Origin: DASZWJ01 sp963813895 | GTDB lineage: Bacteria > Pseudomonadota > Gammaproteobacteria > JAURND01 | Direction of reading: 5' to 3' | NCBI GenBank assembly: GCA_963813895.1 | Contig: CAWFAS010000004.1 | Coordinates: 62,001-126,000, forward strand | DNA: 64,000 nt | Shown here: piece by piece, positions 50,688 to 58,518 of the stretch | How positions within the stretch are numbered: position 1 is the stretch's first letter | Layout: each line of letters starts with the position of its first letter | Notes under the pieces: model-generated | The model's input: the letters and a program-made list of their open reading frames with translations, nothing else | The model's database searches: none | Told to the model about the DNA's origin: nothing | Translations under genes and position numbers: made by a program

Positions 50688-52535
50688 TCACCTCCCCCGC
50701 AAAAAAAACTTATCTAATTCCTGCATAGAAAACTGGCGGAAAGTAGGCCTGCCATGATTACACTGACCCGAGCGGTCAGTTTTTTCCATATCTCGCAACA
50801 AAGCATTCATTTCTGCAATAGTTAGCTTGCGATGCGCCTGAGCTGAGCTACGACAGGCGACCGTAGCCAGGATTGCCTCTAAAGTTTCCTGAATGCGATT
50901 TGAGGTTTCCTGCGCCATTAAGTCGGCTATCACATCTCGCACTAGTTGTATAACATTCACGTCTTTCAATAACACGGGGACTTCTCGAATCACACACCCA
51001 GTTGGCCCCAGGCGCTCCATGGTAAACCCTAATTGCTGAAATAATGGTTGATATTGTTCGGCATAATCCGCCTCTTTTTCAGTCAAATTAAGCGACAAGG
51101 GCAGCAGTAATCCTTGGGATTTAAGTTGACCGCCTAAATAAGCTGCTTTGAGCTGCTCGTAGAGGATGCGTTCATGAGCGGCATGCATATCCACAATCAC
51201 TAAACCTTGCTTATTTTCAGCGAGAATATAAATGCCTTGCAATTGGCCCAACGCATAACCCAGAGGCGGCGAGTCGTTATAGGAGGATGTTGCAGGAGTG
51301 ATTTTGCTATCGCTTTGAGAAAGAATGGTCGCCGCTAACAGACTCCCTTGCGGCTCCGGAGTAGATACAGCCGGTGGTTTAGCATACAAAGCTTCATAAA
51401 GTGGTAACTGTTCACGTATCTGCATTGGCAAAGGAGGTTGTTGCCATTGATGACTCGATTGGCTATGGGTGTACTGCTTGATGGGTAAAGAATTTTGCTT
51501 AATCTGTTCCGTTGGTTCAGGGGCGGCACCAGGACGTGTGTGCGCTAATACTTGATGCAAACCCTTAAAAATAAAATCATGCACTAAACGGCTTTCACGA
51601 AATCTCACTTCATGCTTGGTAGGATGCACATTGACATCTACCTCTGTTGCCGACAAGGTTAAAAACAGTACATAAGCCGGATAACGGTCACCATACATTA
51701 CATCGTGATACGCCTGTCGTATCGCATGAGAAATTACCTTATCACGCACCATACGTCCGTTGACGTAAAAATATTGTAAATCCGGCTGACTGCGCGAAAA
51801 TACCGGCTTGGCTATCCAACCCTGCAATTTTAATCCTGCTGCTTCTGTCTCAATTGCTAATGCTTGCTCTATAAAGGATTCGCCGCAAATTTTAGCGACT
51901 CGCTGCTCATGTTCTTGCTGGGTCATAGCAGCAGGTAAATCTAAAATAGTGCGCTGATTATGTTTTAATACAATTCCTGCCTGAAGACAACCTAAAGCAA
52001 TTCGTTTTACAACTTCTTCAATATGTGAAAATTCAGTTTTTTCCGTGCGCAAGAATTTTCGTCGCCCGGGAGTATTAAAAAACAAATCGCGTATTTCTAT
52101 CGTAGTCCCTTGTGGATGAGCTACCGGCTGTAAATCGGCCTCACCTGTGCCTTCTATCTGAATTTGCCAACCTGTCTCAGCCCCTTGATAATGCGAGCTC
52201 AAGGTTAGTCGCGATACTGCAGCGATGCTGGCCAATGCCTCACCCCGGAAGCCAAGGCTACTCACCTGTTCTAATTCATTAAGGTTATGGATTTTGCTGG
52301 TAGCATGTCGGCTTAAAGCCAATGGTAAATCATCTTTATGAATGCCACTGCCATCATCACGCACGCGTAGCAATTGCACTCCCCCGCGTTCAACGTGAAT
52401 AGTAATGTGCCGGGCACCTGCATCTAAGCTATTTTCAAGCAATTCTTTAATAACCGAGGCAGGACGCTCGATGACTTCGCCGGCGGCAATCTGGTTAGCG
52501 AGCAAGGGGTCTAGGAGGTGGATTCGATTGGTCAT
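50688..52535 (-). CDS. mutL: DNA mismatch repair protein MutL (endonuclease type)
   Basis: MutL couples MutS mismatch recognition to strand removal. The 615-residue protein has the GHKL ATPase motifs ELLENSLDAGA, RDDGSGI and GFRGEALASIAAVS at the N-terminus, a Pro/Gln-rich linker (about 335-420) and a C-terminal dimerisation domain. That domain carries DMHAAHERILYE at 449-460, matching the metal-binding DQHAxxExxxxE motif with Met for Gln, plus ACRSS and CNHGRP. These mark MutL proteins that nick DNA themselves in species lacking MutH. It is followed downstream by a family A palindrome. Confidence 0.95.
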   Translation of the reverse strand: MTNRIHLLDPLLANQIAAGEVIERPASVIKELLENSLDAGARHITIHVERGGVQLLRVRDDGSGIHKDDLPLALSRHATSKIHNLNELEQVSSLGFRGEALASIAAVSRLTLSSHYQGAETGWQIQIEGTGEADLQPVAHPQGTTIEIRDLFFNTPGRRKFLRTEKTEFSHIEEVVKRIALGCLQAGIVLKHNQRTILDLPAAMTQQEHEQRVAKICGESFIEQALAIETEAAGLKLQGWIAKPVFSRSQPDLQYFYVNGRMVRDKVISHAIRQAYHDVMYGDRYPAYVLFLTLSATEVDVNVHPTKHEVRFRESRLVHDFIFKGLHQVLAHTRPGAAPEPTEQIKQNSLPIKQYTHSQSSHQWQQPPLPMQIREQLPLYEALYAKPPAVSTPEPQGSLLAATILSQSDSKITPATSSYNDSPPLGYALGQLQGIYILAENKQGLVIVDMHAAHERILYEQLKAAYLGGQLKSQGLLLPLSLNLTEKEADYAEQYQPLFQQLGFTMERLGPTGCVIREVPVLLKDVNVIQLVRDVIADLMAQETSNRIQETLEAILATVACRSSAQAHRKLTIAEMNALLRDMEKTDRSGQCNHGRPTFRQFSMQELDKFFLRGR

Positions 52536-52583
52536 AATAAAGCCAAGAGGTTGTATTTGTGTATGTTAAATATGATCTAAGGC

Positions 52584-52742
52584 GCCACTAGAGGCTGCCC
52601 CCTTCCTAACCTTCCCCCGCAAGCGGGGGCAGGGACTGTTTGGGTGGGATAAGTTAAGCTATGCACCAATCCTATAGCTGGCTTGAGCAGTCCCTGCCCC
52701 CGCTTGCGGGGGAAGGTTAGGAAGGGGGCAGCCTCTAGTGGC
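52584..52742. repeat. palindromic repeat, family A with paired arm changes (mutL-nlpD gap)
   Basis: The tips GCCACTAGAGGCTGCCCCC and GGGGGCAGCCTCTAGTGGC are exact complements. Relative to the other four copies, CATCCTAACC is CTTCCTAACC on the left and the right arm changes to match (GGTTAGGAAG). A second pair of changes turns GGGGGAAGGG into GGGGGCAGGG with CCCTGCCCCC opposite. Confidence 0.9.
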
Positions 52743-52766
52743 AATTAAGACTCGTATAACAATAAC

Positions 52767-53633
52767 TTATCGCAAATAATTCATAGGATCCACCGGCTTA
52801 CCATCCCGCCGAATCTCAAAATGCAATAAGGTCTGGCCTGCATCGTTTTTACCCATATAAGCAATGCATTGCCCCGCTTTAACATTATCACCCTCTTTAA
52901 CGGCAAGTGATTTATTAAATGCGTAGGCGCTCAGTTCATTCTCATTGTGCTTAATGATAATTAAATTTCCATAACCTGGCATACCAGATCCAGCATAAAC
53001 CACTTTACCGGAGGAAGAAGCTAATACTGGCTGGTTCAACTTGCCACTAATATCTAGTCCGTGGTTACCACCTGCGGCGGCTGAATAACCGCGTACTACG
53101 CGACCTTTGGTTGGCCATAACCATTTTCCAGCAGCAGCTTTGTTCGTGGGGCTAGTAATGGTTGGCGCAGCCTTCTGCTCGACAAGGGTTGGGGGTTTTG
53201 TAGCAGGCGCAGGCGGGGGGATGGCGGCTTTAGATTTTGGTTGTGTCCTAGCGACTGAAGCAGGAGCACTTTTTTGCTTAGGAATTGTAGTGGTAGCAGA
53301 AGAAGCGACGATAGCGGGTGTTACGGCAATAGGTGCCGTTTTCTTTACCGCTTCAGGTTCTTGGATTGGAAGCGTAGCGGGGGGCGACATATGTAGGATC
53401 TGGCCCGGATGAATAGCATAAGGTTCTGAGAGTAGGTTATATCGCGCCAAATCGTGATAATCAACCCCAAAACCCCACGCTACAGAATATAAAGAATCAC
53501 CTGGCTGCACACGATAATCGCCAGCCGCCGTTGCATTTTGCTTCCAGCCGTCGATTACTGGAGCTTGGTTTCCGGTGCAGGCCAGCAGCATAGATAACAT
53601 GACCATAAGAATTGACCAATGCAATATTTTCAT
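52767..53633 (-). CDS. nlpD: LysM/LytM-domain lipoprotein NlpD, murein hydrolase activator
   Basis: NlpD activates the AmiC amidase during cell separation. The 288-residue protein has a lipobox LLAC with Cys19, a LysM domain (about 40-82, YRVQPGDSLYSVAWGFG), a Pro/Ala/Thr-rich linker (85-165) and a C-terminal LytM domain (170-288). The LytM zinc site is incomplete: His191 and Asp194 are present (NHGLD), but the central His is Phe239 (SAYAFN) and the HxH is LLH at 269-271. This loss is typical of activators rather than peptidases. In many gammaproteobacteria rpoS follows nlpD; here a palindrome and mutL do. Confidence 0.92.
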   Translation of the reverse strand: MKILHWSILMVMLSMLLACTGNQAPVIDGWKQNATAAGDYRVQPGDSLYSVAWGFGVDYHDLARYNLLSEPYAIHPGQILHMSPPATLPIQEPEAVKKTAPIAVTPAIVASSATTTIPKQKSAPASVARTQPKSKAAIPPPAPATKPPTLVEQKAAPTITSPTNKAAAGKWLWPTKGRVVRGYSAAAGGNHGLDISGKLNQPVLASSSGKVVYAGSGMPGYGNLIIIKHNENELSAYAFNKSLAVKEGDNVKAGQCIAYMGKNDAGQTLLHFEIRRDGKPVDPMNYLR

Positions 53634-53678
53634 CTTAAACCTTGATTCAAAAAATATTTGAGGGGTGACGAGGCAGAC

Positions 53679-54260
53679 CTAAAGATACCAATAAATCCCA
53701 TATCCCACTATTAACAAAACTACAATAACCCAGCCTATTAAATCAATAAAACGCCTTAATGCCCGATCAATATGTTTGCCACCATAACGCATTAACAAAG
53801 CAACCAAGAAAAAACGCATGCCCCTGCCACAAGCAGAACCCATGACAAATGGCAAAAGAGCCATATGTAAAGCGCCGCCAGCAATGGTAAATAATTTGAA
53901 GGGTATAGGTGAAAAACCTGCTACGAATAACACCCACCCACCCCAGTGACTAAACCAGAGTTGCACATGCTGGTAAGCTGGGCCGTAACCAAATTTAATC
54001 AATAGAGGCCCGGCCCAATGGAAGAAAAACATCCCTATAACATAACCAAATAGAGCTCCCACTACTGAAGTTAATGTAGTCAGCGTTGCATACCACATTG
54101 CCCGTTCCGGCTTGGCCAGGCACATGGGGGCTAACATGACATCAGGAGGAATTGGAAAAAAAGAAGACTCTATAAAACTCACGGCTCCCAAATAATAGGG
54201 AGCATGGCGATGCTGCGCCCATTGCAGCATGTACACATATAATTTTGAAAATATTCGCAT
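53679..54260 (-). CDS. YqaA/DedA-type inner-membrane protein
   Basis: The 193-residue protein has four to five hydrophobic segments and the DedA/VTT-like features FIESSFFPIPPDVML and AGFSPIPFKLFTIAGG, which include the conserved acid and Pro residues of the family. Family members are linked to lipid or undecaprenyl-phosphate flipping and to envelope homeostasis, but the role of this branch is unclear. The ATG at 54260, seven bases after the surE stop, is preferred over a TTG that would overlap surE. It takes the place that pcm often has between surE and nlpD. Confidence 0.8.
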   Translation of the reverse strand: MRIFSKLYVYMLQWAQHRHAPYYLGAVSFIESSFFPIPPDVMLAPMCLAKPERAMWYATLTTLTSVVGALFGYVIGMFFFHWAGPLLIKFGYGPAYQHVQLWFSHWGGWVLFVAGFSPIPFKLFTIAGGALHMALLPFVMGSACGRGMRFFLVALLMRYGGKHIDRALRRFIDLIGWVIVVLLIVGYGIYWYL

Positions 54261-54267
54261 ATTATTT

Positions 54268-55029
54268 TTATAGTCCCGCAATCCACTTTACCAAGGGGTC
54301 AAATGCCTGGTAATGGGTTAAATCGACCTGCAATGGCGTGATGGATACCCGTTTCATATGGATAGCGTAAAAATCTGTCCCCGGACCTGCGTCTTGTTCC
54401 AACCCTGCTGGGCCAACCCAATAGACTGTATGCCCCCGCGGGTCCAGTTGCGCTATGGTGCGCTCAGCCTGATGGCGAGTGCCTAAACGCGTTATTTCAA
54501 AACCATCCAGCTCTTCCAGCGGCAAATTAGGCACGTTAACATTAAGAATGGTATTGGCTGGCAGCGGATGCTCCTTCAAGCGTTGAACTAACTGTTTTGC
54601 AATGGCACCCGCCGTATCGTAATGATGGATAATTGGGCTGTTCCGTCCTTGAATAACGAGAGATACCGCAATCGCGGGCAGACCCAAAAACCTGCCTTCA
54701 ATGGCAGCTGCTACTGTGCCGGAATAGAGCACATCGTCACCCAGATTGCCCCCTTCATTAATTCCGGACACAACCATGCTGGGAGGCTGCTCCAATAAAC
54801 CAGTAATGGCAAGATGCACACAATCTGTAGGAGTTCCCTCTATGCTCAAAGCACCATTCTCCAGGGTCTTAACGCGTATCGGACGGTCAAGCGTCAGTGA
54901 ATTGCTCGCACCACTCCGATTACGGTCAGGGGCCGCTATTTTGATCGTAGCCAAATCTTGCAGCGCATTAGCTAAAACACGCAAGCCTTCTGCGTGCACA
55001 CCATCATCATTGCTCACCAATATTTGCAT
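54268..55029 (-). CDS. surE: 5'/3'-nucleotidase SurE
   Basis: SurE is a metal-dependent phosphatase acting on nucleoside monophosphates and short polyphosphates, linked to stress survival. The ATG at 55029 gives 253 residues beginning MQILVSNDDGVHAEGL, with metal ligands Asp8-Asp9 and the APDRNRSGASNSLTL and VSGINEGGNLGDDVLYSGTV motifs (given here as separate known blocks). A TTG at 55047 has a better ribosome binding site (AAGGAG, six bases away) and would add six residues, so the true start could be there. It follows ispF closely. Confidence 0.93.
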   Translation of the reverse strand: MQILVSNDDGVHAEGLRVLANALQDLATIKIAAPDRNRSGASNSLTLDRPIRVKTLENGALSIEGTPTDCVHLAITGLLEQPPSMVVSGINEGGNLGDDVLYSGTVAAAIEGRFLGLPAIAVSLVIQGRNSPIIHHYDTAGAIAKQLVQRLKEHPLPANTILNVNVPNLPLEELDGFEITRLGTRHQAERTIAQLDPRGHTVYWVGPAGLEQDAGPGTDFYAIHMKRVSITPLQVDLTHYQAFDPLVKWIAGL

Positions 55030-55072
55030 TTTATTATCTCTACTCAACTGTTTCTCCTTAATGAGAACACTT

Positions 55073-55564
55073 TCAACGCCCGTCTGGTGAGCTAAAATCA
55101 CGCAACAAAACCACAGCATGAACCGCTATTGCTTCCCCTTGGCCAATTGCACCTAATTTCTCCATCGTGGTCGCTTTGACATTGACATCCCGCCGACTCA
55201 GACCCATATCTTCGGCTAAATTATCACACATTGCGTCTAAATAGGGAGCCAATTTAGGCGCCTCGGCAATGATGGTAGCATCGATGTTTTGCACATTGAA
55301 TCCTTTTTGCTGCACTAGGGCTACCACATTACGCAACAAATTTCGGCTATCGATGCCTTTGTAGCGAGCATCAGTATCGGGAAAGTGGGTGCCTATATCC
55401 TTGAGGGCAGCAGCGCCCAGTATTGCGTCGCAAACGGCATGAAGTAATACATCCCCATCCGAATGCGCCTTCATCCCTTGTGGAAAAGGAATGACAACAC
55501 CCCCCAATATAAGCGGCTTGCCATTCTCAAAGCGATGTATATCAAAGCCATGCCCTATACGCAT
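55073..55564 (-). CDS. ispF: 2-C-methyl-D-erythritol 2,4-cyclodiphosphate synthase IspF
   Basis: IspF cyclises the CDP-methylerythritol phosphate intermediate in the MEP isoprenoid pathway. The 163-residue protein has zinc ligands Asp8 and His10 in RIGHGFDIHRF and His42 region as AHSDGDVLLHAVCDA. FPDTDARYKG and the ATTMEKLGAIG loop are also present. It lies 10 bp after ispD, the usual order, and both probably share a transcript with ftsB upstream. Confidence 0.97.
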   Translation of the reverse strand: MRIGHGFDIHRFENGKPLILGGVVIPFPQGMKAHSDGDVLLHAVCDAILGAAALKDIGTHFPDTDARYKGIDSRNLLRNVVALVQQKGFNVQNIDATIIAEAPKLAPYLDAMCDNLAEDMGLSRRDVNVKATTMEKLGAIGQGEAIAVHAVVLLRDFSSPDGR

Positions 55565-55574
55565 TAGTTATTTC

Positions 55575-56300
55575 CTAGGAATTCTTGCACAAGCCCTTAA
55601 GCGTTTTTAAATAACGCTTTACCCAGAATAAATCTTCTGGATAGGTAACTTTTATATTGTCTAAATGACCAGGTACTACTAAAGGCTGGCCTCCGGAAAA
55701 TTCAATAGCGCTAGCCTCATCAGTCACGGGATGCTGTGAATTGATCACCTGCTGCAGCGCTGCAGTTAAAACACTCAGCCGAAACATCTGCGGCGTCTGC
55801 GCCTGCCAGATGCGAGTTCTATCTACTGTATTTAGCACCACACCCTCTTCATTTGTTAATTTCAAAGTATCGCGGACTGGCACAGCTAATAATCCGCCAA
55901 TTGCATGATTTTCAACAGTTGCAATCAAGCGGTCAATGTCTTCACCGCATACACAGGGGCGCACTGAATCATGCACCAGTACCCAATCATCGGGATCGGC
56001 GAAAGTTGTGAGGTTCAATAATCCAGCATAAACAGAAAGATAACGTTCTCCACCACCATAGGTAGTTACTATACGTTCTTGTGAAATGGTTGACGCTATA
56101 GAAGGCCAGTGACGATCGTTCTTTGCAATAATTATCACTATTTTTTTGATACGTGGGTGCGATAATAATCCCTGTAGACTATGTTCAAGTAGCGTTTTGC
56201 CGTTGACCGTCAAGTATTGCTTTGGTATTTCAGAACCCATACGAGTGCCCACACCCGCGGCAGGCACTATTCCCCAAATGTTCTGCTTATTTTGTTGCAA
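55575..56300 (-). CDS. ispD: 2-C-methyl-D-erythritol 4-phosphate cytidylyltransferase IspD
   Basis: IspD makes CDP-methylerythritol from MEP and CTP. The 241-residue protein has the CTP-binding loop VPAAGVGTRMGSEIPKQYL near the start, then VLVHDSVRPCV and AQTPQMFRLSVL. The last residues KGLCKNS are encoded by the tip of a family F repeat (AAGGGCTTGTGCAAGAAT), so the natural C-terminus has been replaced or extended by repeat sequence. ftsB lies 19 bp upstream. Confidence 0.96.
   Translation of the reverse strand: MQQNKQNIWGIVPAAGVGTRMGSEIPKQYLTVNGKTLLEHSLQGLLSHPRIKKIVIIIAKNDRHWPSIASTISQERIVTTYGGGERYLSVYAGLLNLTTFADPDDWVLVHDSVRPCVCGEDIDRLIATVENHAIGGLLAVPVRDTLKLTNEEGVVLNTVDRTRIWQAQTPQMFRLSVLTAALQQVINSQHPVTDEASAIEFSGGQPLVVPGHLDNIKVTYPEDLFWVKRYLKTLKGLCKNS
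55582..55600. repeat. family F tip forming the 3' end of ispD
   Basis: ATTCTTGCACAAGCCCTTA matches the right tip of the family F palindrome at 6505-6699. It lies wholly inside ispD, supplying six of its last codons. No second arm is present nearby. Confidence 0.75.
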
Positions 56301-56319
56301 ATGAATATCTCAAGAATAA

Positions 56320-56598
56320 TTACTTCACGATCTGATAAAAAACTTCACCTGGCTTAACCAATCCCAAATCATCGCGCGCGCGTTCTTCAATAGCCTCATC
56401 ACCCTGCTTTAAATCTTTAACTTCTGCGGCCATATGAGAATTTCTTTCCTGCAACGCAGAGTTTTCCTTATTTATCTCGGCTATATTATGCTTTAATTTC
56501 CAGAACTGGGCGACGCCATCTGGTGAAAACCAAAGCTTATATTGCAATAATGCCAGCAGGGCAATTAAGAGCACAAAAACAAGAGCCGTTGGTTTCAT
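56320..56598 (-). CDS. ftsB: cell division protein FtsB
   Basis: FtsB is the small bitopic partner of FtsL and FtsQ in the divisome. The 92-residue protein has one membrane span (about 4-20, ALVFVLLIALLALLQYK), a periplasmic coiled coil with LKHNIAEINKENSAL, and the family ending ERARDDLGLVKPGEVFYQIV. It lies upstream of ispD and downstream of eno, the standard gammaproteobacterial arrangement. Confidence 0.95.
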   Translation of the reverse strand: MKPTALVFVLLIALLALLQYKLWFSPDGVAQFWKLKHNIAEINKENSALQERNSHMAAEVKDLKQGDEAIEERARDDLGLVKPGEVFYQIVK

Positions 56599-56656
56599 AA
56601 GAATATATTACCACGTTTAAGATGATGCCCTAATGAGACGCCTGATGTAATTAATC

Positions 56657-56833
56657 CTAACCCCAAGGCTTAACAGCAATTGCCTGACAAGCTAAAAGAA
56701 TGCTCTTGTCGCTCTCCAAATTTAATGCAACCTTGGAGAACTTCTTAACAACGTGATCATGTAGATAATCCTTTTGCGTATAACCAATGAAAATACCAAT
56801 GACAAGTAAAATAATAGCCAATACAACTCTCAT
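56657..56833 (-). CDS. small single-span membrane protein, 58 residues, unknown
   Basis: An ATG at 56833 is preceded by AAAAAAGGAG six bases away, a very strong ribosome binding site, and opens a frame of 58 codons ending in TAG at 56657-56659. The product starts MRVVLAIILLVIGIFIGY, an N-terminal membrane anchor or uncleaved signal, and continues with a polar helical tail containing KDYLHDHVVKKFSK and one Cys at residue 49. It lies between eno and ftsB in the same direction. I recognise no family. Confidence 0.7.
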   Translation of the reverse strand: MRVVLAIILLVIGIFIGYTQKDYLHDHVVKKFSKVALNLESDKSILLACQAIAVKPWG

Positions 56834-56884
56834 AGATTGCTCCTTTTTTAGTTAACTGAAGGTGTTGTGTAGACTGCGAGCTGT

Positions 56885-58174
56885 CTACACAACGCCTAAA
56901 TGGGCAAATGCATTACGACCTAAATATTGCGCTTTACCTTCCAATTCCTGTTCTATGTATAATAGCCTGTTATATTTTGCTATTCGATCTGAACGACATA
57001 ACGAACCTGTTTTAATTTGCCCTGCAGCGGTGGCCACCGCTAAATCGGCAATGGTAGTATCTTCTGTCTCGCCAGATCTATGCGAAATGACCGCTTTATA
57101 ATCATTAGCTTTAGCCATCGAAATAGCGGCTAATGTTTCAGTTAAAGTACCAATCTGATTTAGCTTGATTAATATCGCATTTGCAATGGATTCTTTGATG
57201 CCGCGCGCAAAAATAGCTGGATTAGTTACAAAAATATCATCGCCAACAAGCTGCACTTTTTCGCCTAATTCTAAAGTTAAAAACGCCCATCCAGGCCAGT
57301 CACCTTCACTCATAGCATCTTCAATACTAATAATAGGAAACTGCTCAACCCAAGATGCGAGATAACGCACCATTTCTTCTGAAGACAAACTTCGTTTTTC
57401 TGAAGTAAGATGATAAGCACCATCCTTATAAAATTCAGAGCTCGCTATATCCAAACCAAGATAAATATCCTTACCCGCCTGAAAACCAGCTTTGCTGATA
57501 GCTTCTAAAATCACTTCTATGGCGGCCTCATTGGAAGGCAAATCAGGAGCAAATCCGCCCTCATCTCCGACTGCAGTGCTTAAGCCACGTTTGCGCAATA
57601 CCTCTTTGAGAGTATGAAAAACTTCAGCTCCATAACGCAATGCCTCTTTAAAACTAGGTGCACCGGCAGGAATAATCATAAATTCCTGCATATCTACATT
57701 ATTATCAGCATGGGCACCCCCATTGATAATATTCATTTGTGGCACGGGTAATACACCTGCCTCTCCCCGTGCTAAATATCGGTATAAAGGTAAATTTAAT
57801 TCTTTGGCCGCAGCCTTTGCTACAGCAATCGAAACCGCCAAAATAGCATTGGCACCCAAGCGGGCTTTATTTTCTGTTCCATCTAAAGAAATCATTGTTT
57901 GGTCAATGGCTTCCTGGTCTCGTGGATCCTGACCTAACAATGCCTTCTGGATTTCGTTATTAATATTGGCTACAGGTTTTAGCACGCCCTTTCCACCATA
58001 ACGCCCTTTGTCGTGGTCGCGCAACTCTAATGCTTCACGGGTGCCAGTAGATGCTCCAGAGGGTGCTGCAGCATATCCTGATTTGCCACTAGCTAATCTG
58101 ACTTCAGCGGCGACCGTTGGATTGCCTCGGGAGTCCAGAATTTCAAAACCTTTTATTGCTGTTATTTGGCTCAT
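56885..58174 (-). CDS. eno: enolase
   Basis: Enolase interconverts 2-phosphoglycerate and phosphoenolpyruvate in glycolysis and is often part of the RNA degradosome. The 429-residue length is typical. It has ITAIKGFEILDSRGNPT, the flexible loop SGASTGTREALELRD, QEFMIIPAGA with metal-site region, the catalytic KLNQIGTLTET and the ISHRSGETEDTTIADLAVA motif (here listed as ISHRSGETED). It lies between kdsA and the small membrane protein gene. Confidence 0.97.
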   Translation of the reverse strand: MSQITAIKGFEILDSRGNPTVAAEVRLASGKSGYAAAPSGASTGTREALELRDHDKGRYGGKGVLKPVANINNEIQKALLGQDPRDQEAIDQTMISLDGTENKARLGANAILAVSIAVAKAAAKELNLPLYRYLARGEAGVLPVPQMNIINGGAHADNNVDMQEFMIIPAGAPSFKEALRYGAEVFHTLKEVLRKRGLSTAVGDEGGFAPDLPSNEAAIEVILEAISKAGFQAGKDIYLGLDIASSEFYKDGAYHLTSEKRSLSSEEMVRYLASWVEQFPIISIEDAMSEGDWPGWAFLTLELGEKVQLVGDDIFVTNPAIFARGIKESIANAILIKLNQIGTLTETLAAISMAKANDYKAVISHRSGETEDTTIADLAVATAAGQIKTGSLCRSDRIAKYNRLLYIEQELEGKAQYLGRNAFAHLGVV

Positions 58175-58208
58175 ATATTTTCCGTTAGTAGTTTTAAGGT
58201 AAATGTTT

Positions 58209-58518
58209 AATATTACCCCTCTCCCCGCGGGGGCGTTGTTGAATAATTCTCTTCCTAACTATCTGAAACTCTATGATCCCCTCTCCCTTTGCGGGAGAGG
58301 GGTAATATTTAAGCATTTACCTTTATTTTTCACCAATGAATGCCACACCAACCCCCTCTCCCTAACCCTCTCCCGAGGGGGAGAGGGGATACAGTGCTTC
58401 TTCAAGAATAGGAGCGAATTATTCAACAACGCCCCTTGCAGAGAGGGGATACAGTGCTTTCCCATAATGGGTAAAGCGAATTATTCAACAAAGCCCCTTG
58501 CCAGGAAGGGGTAATATT
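58209..58518. repeat. nested palindromic repeat region, family D (eno-kdsA gap)
   Basis: The 342-bp gap holds outer arms AATATTACCCCT and AGGGGTAATATT, with several inner repeats: CCCCTCTCCC/GGGAGAGGGG hairpins, and two tandem copies of a unit containing GAGGGGATACAGTGCTT and GCGAATTATTCAACAA (near 58383-58440 and 58441-58497). The right outer arm runs into the last codon region of kdsA. A related single element is at 62676-62790. Open frames in this stretch are by-products of the repeats. Confidence 0.8.

Noticed and set aside
58203..58514. Open frames on both strands in the eno-kdsA gap
   Set aside because: The gap consists of nested family D repeats; the predicted peptides are internally repetitive and have no credible start signal.
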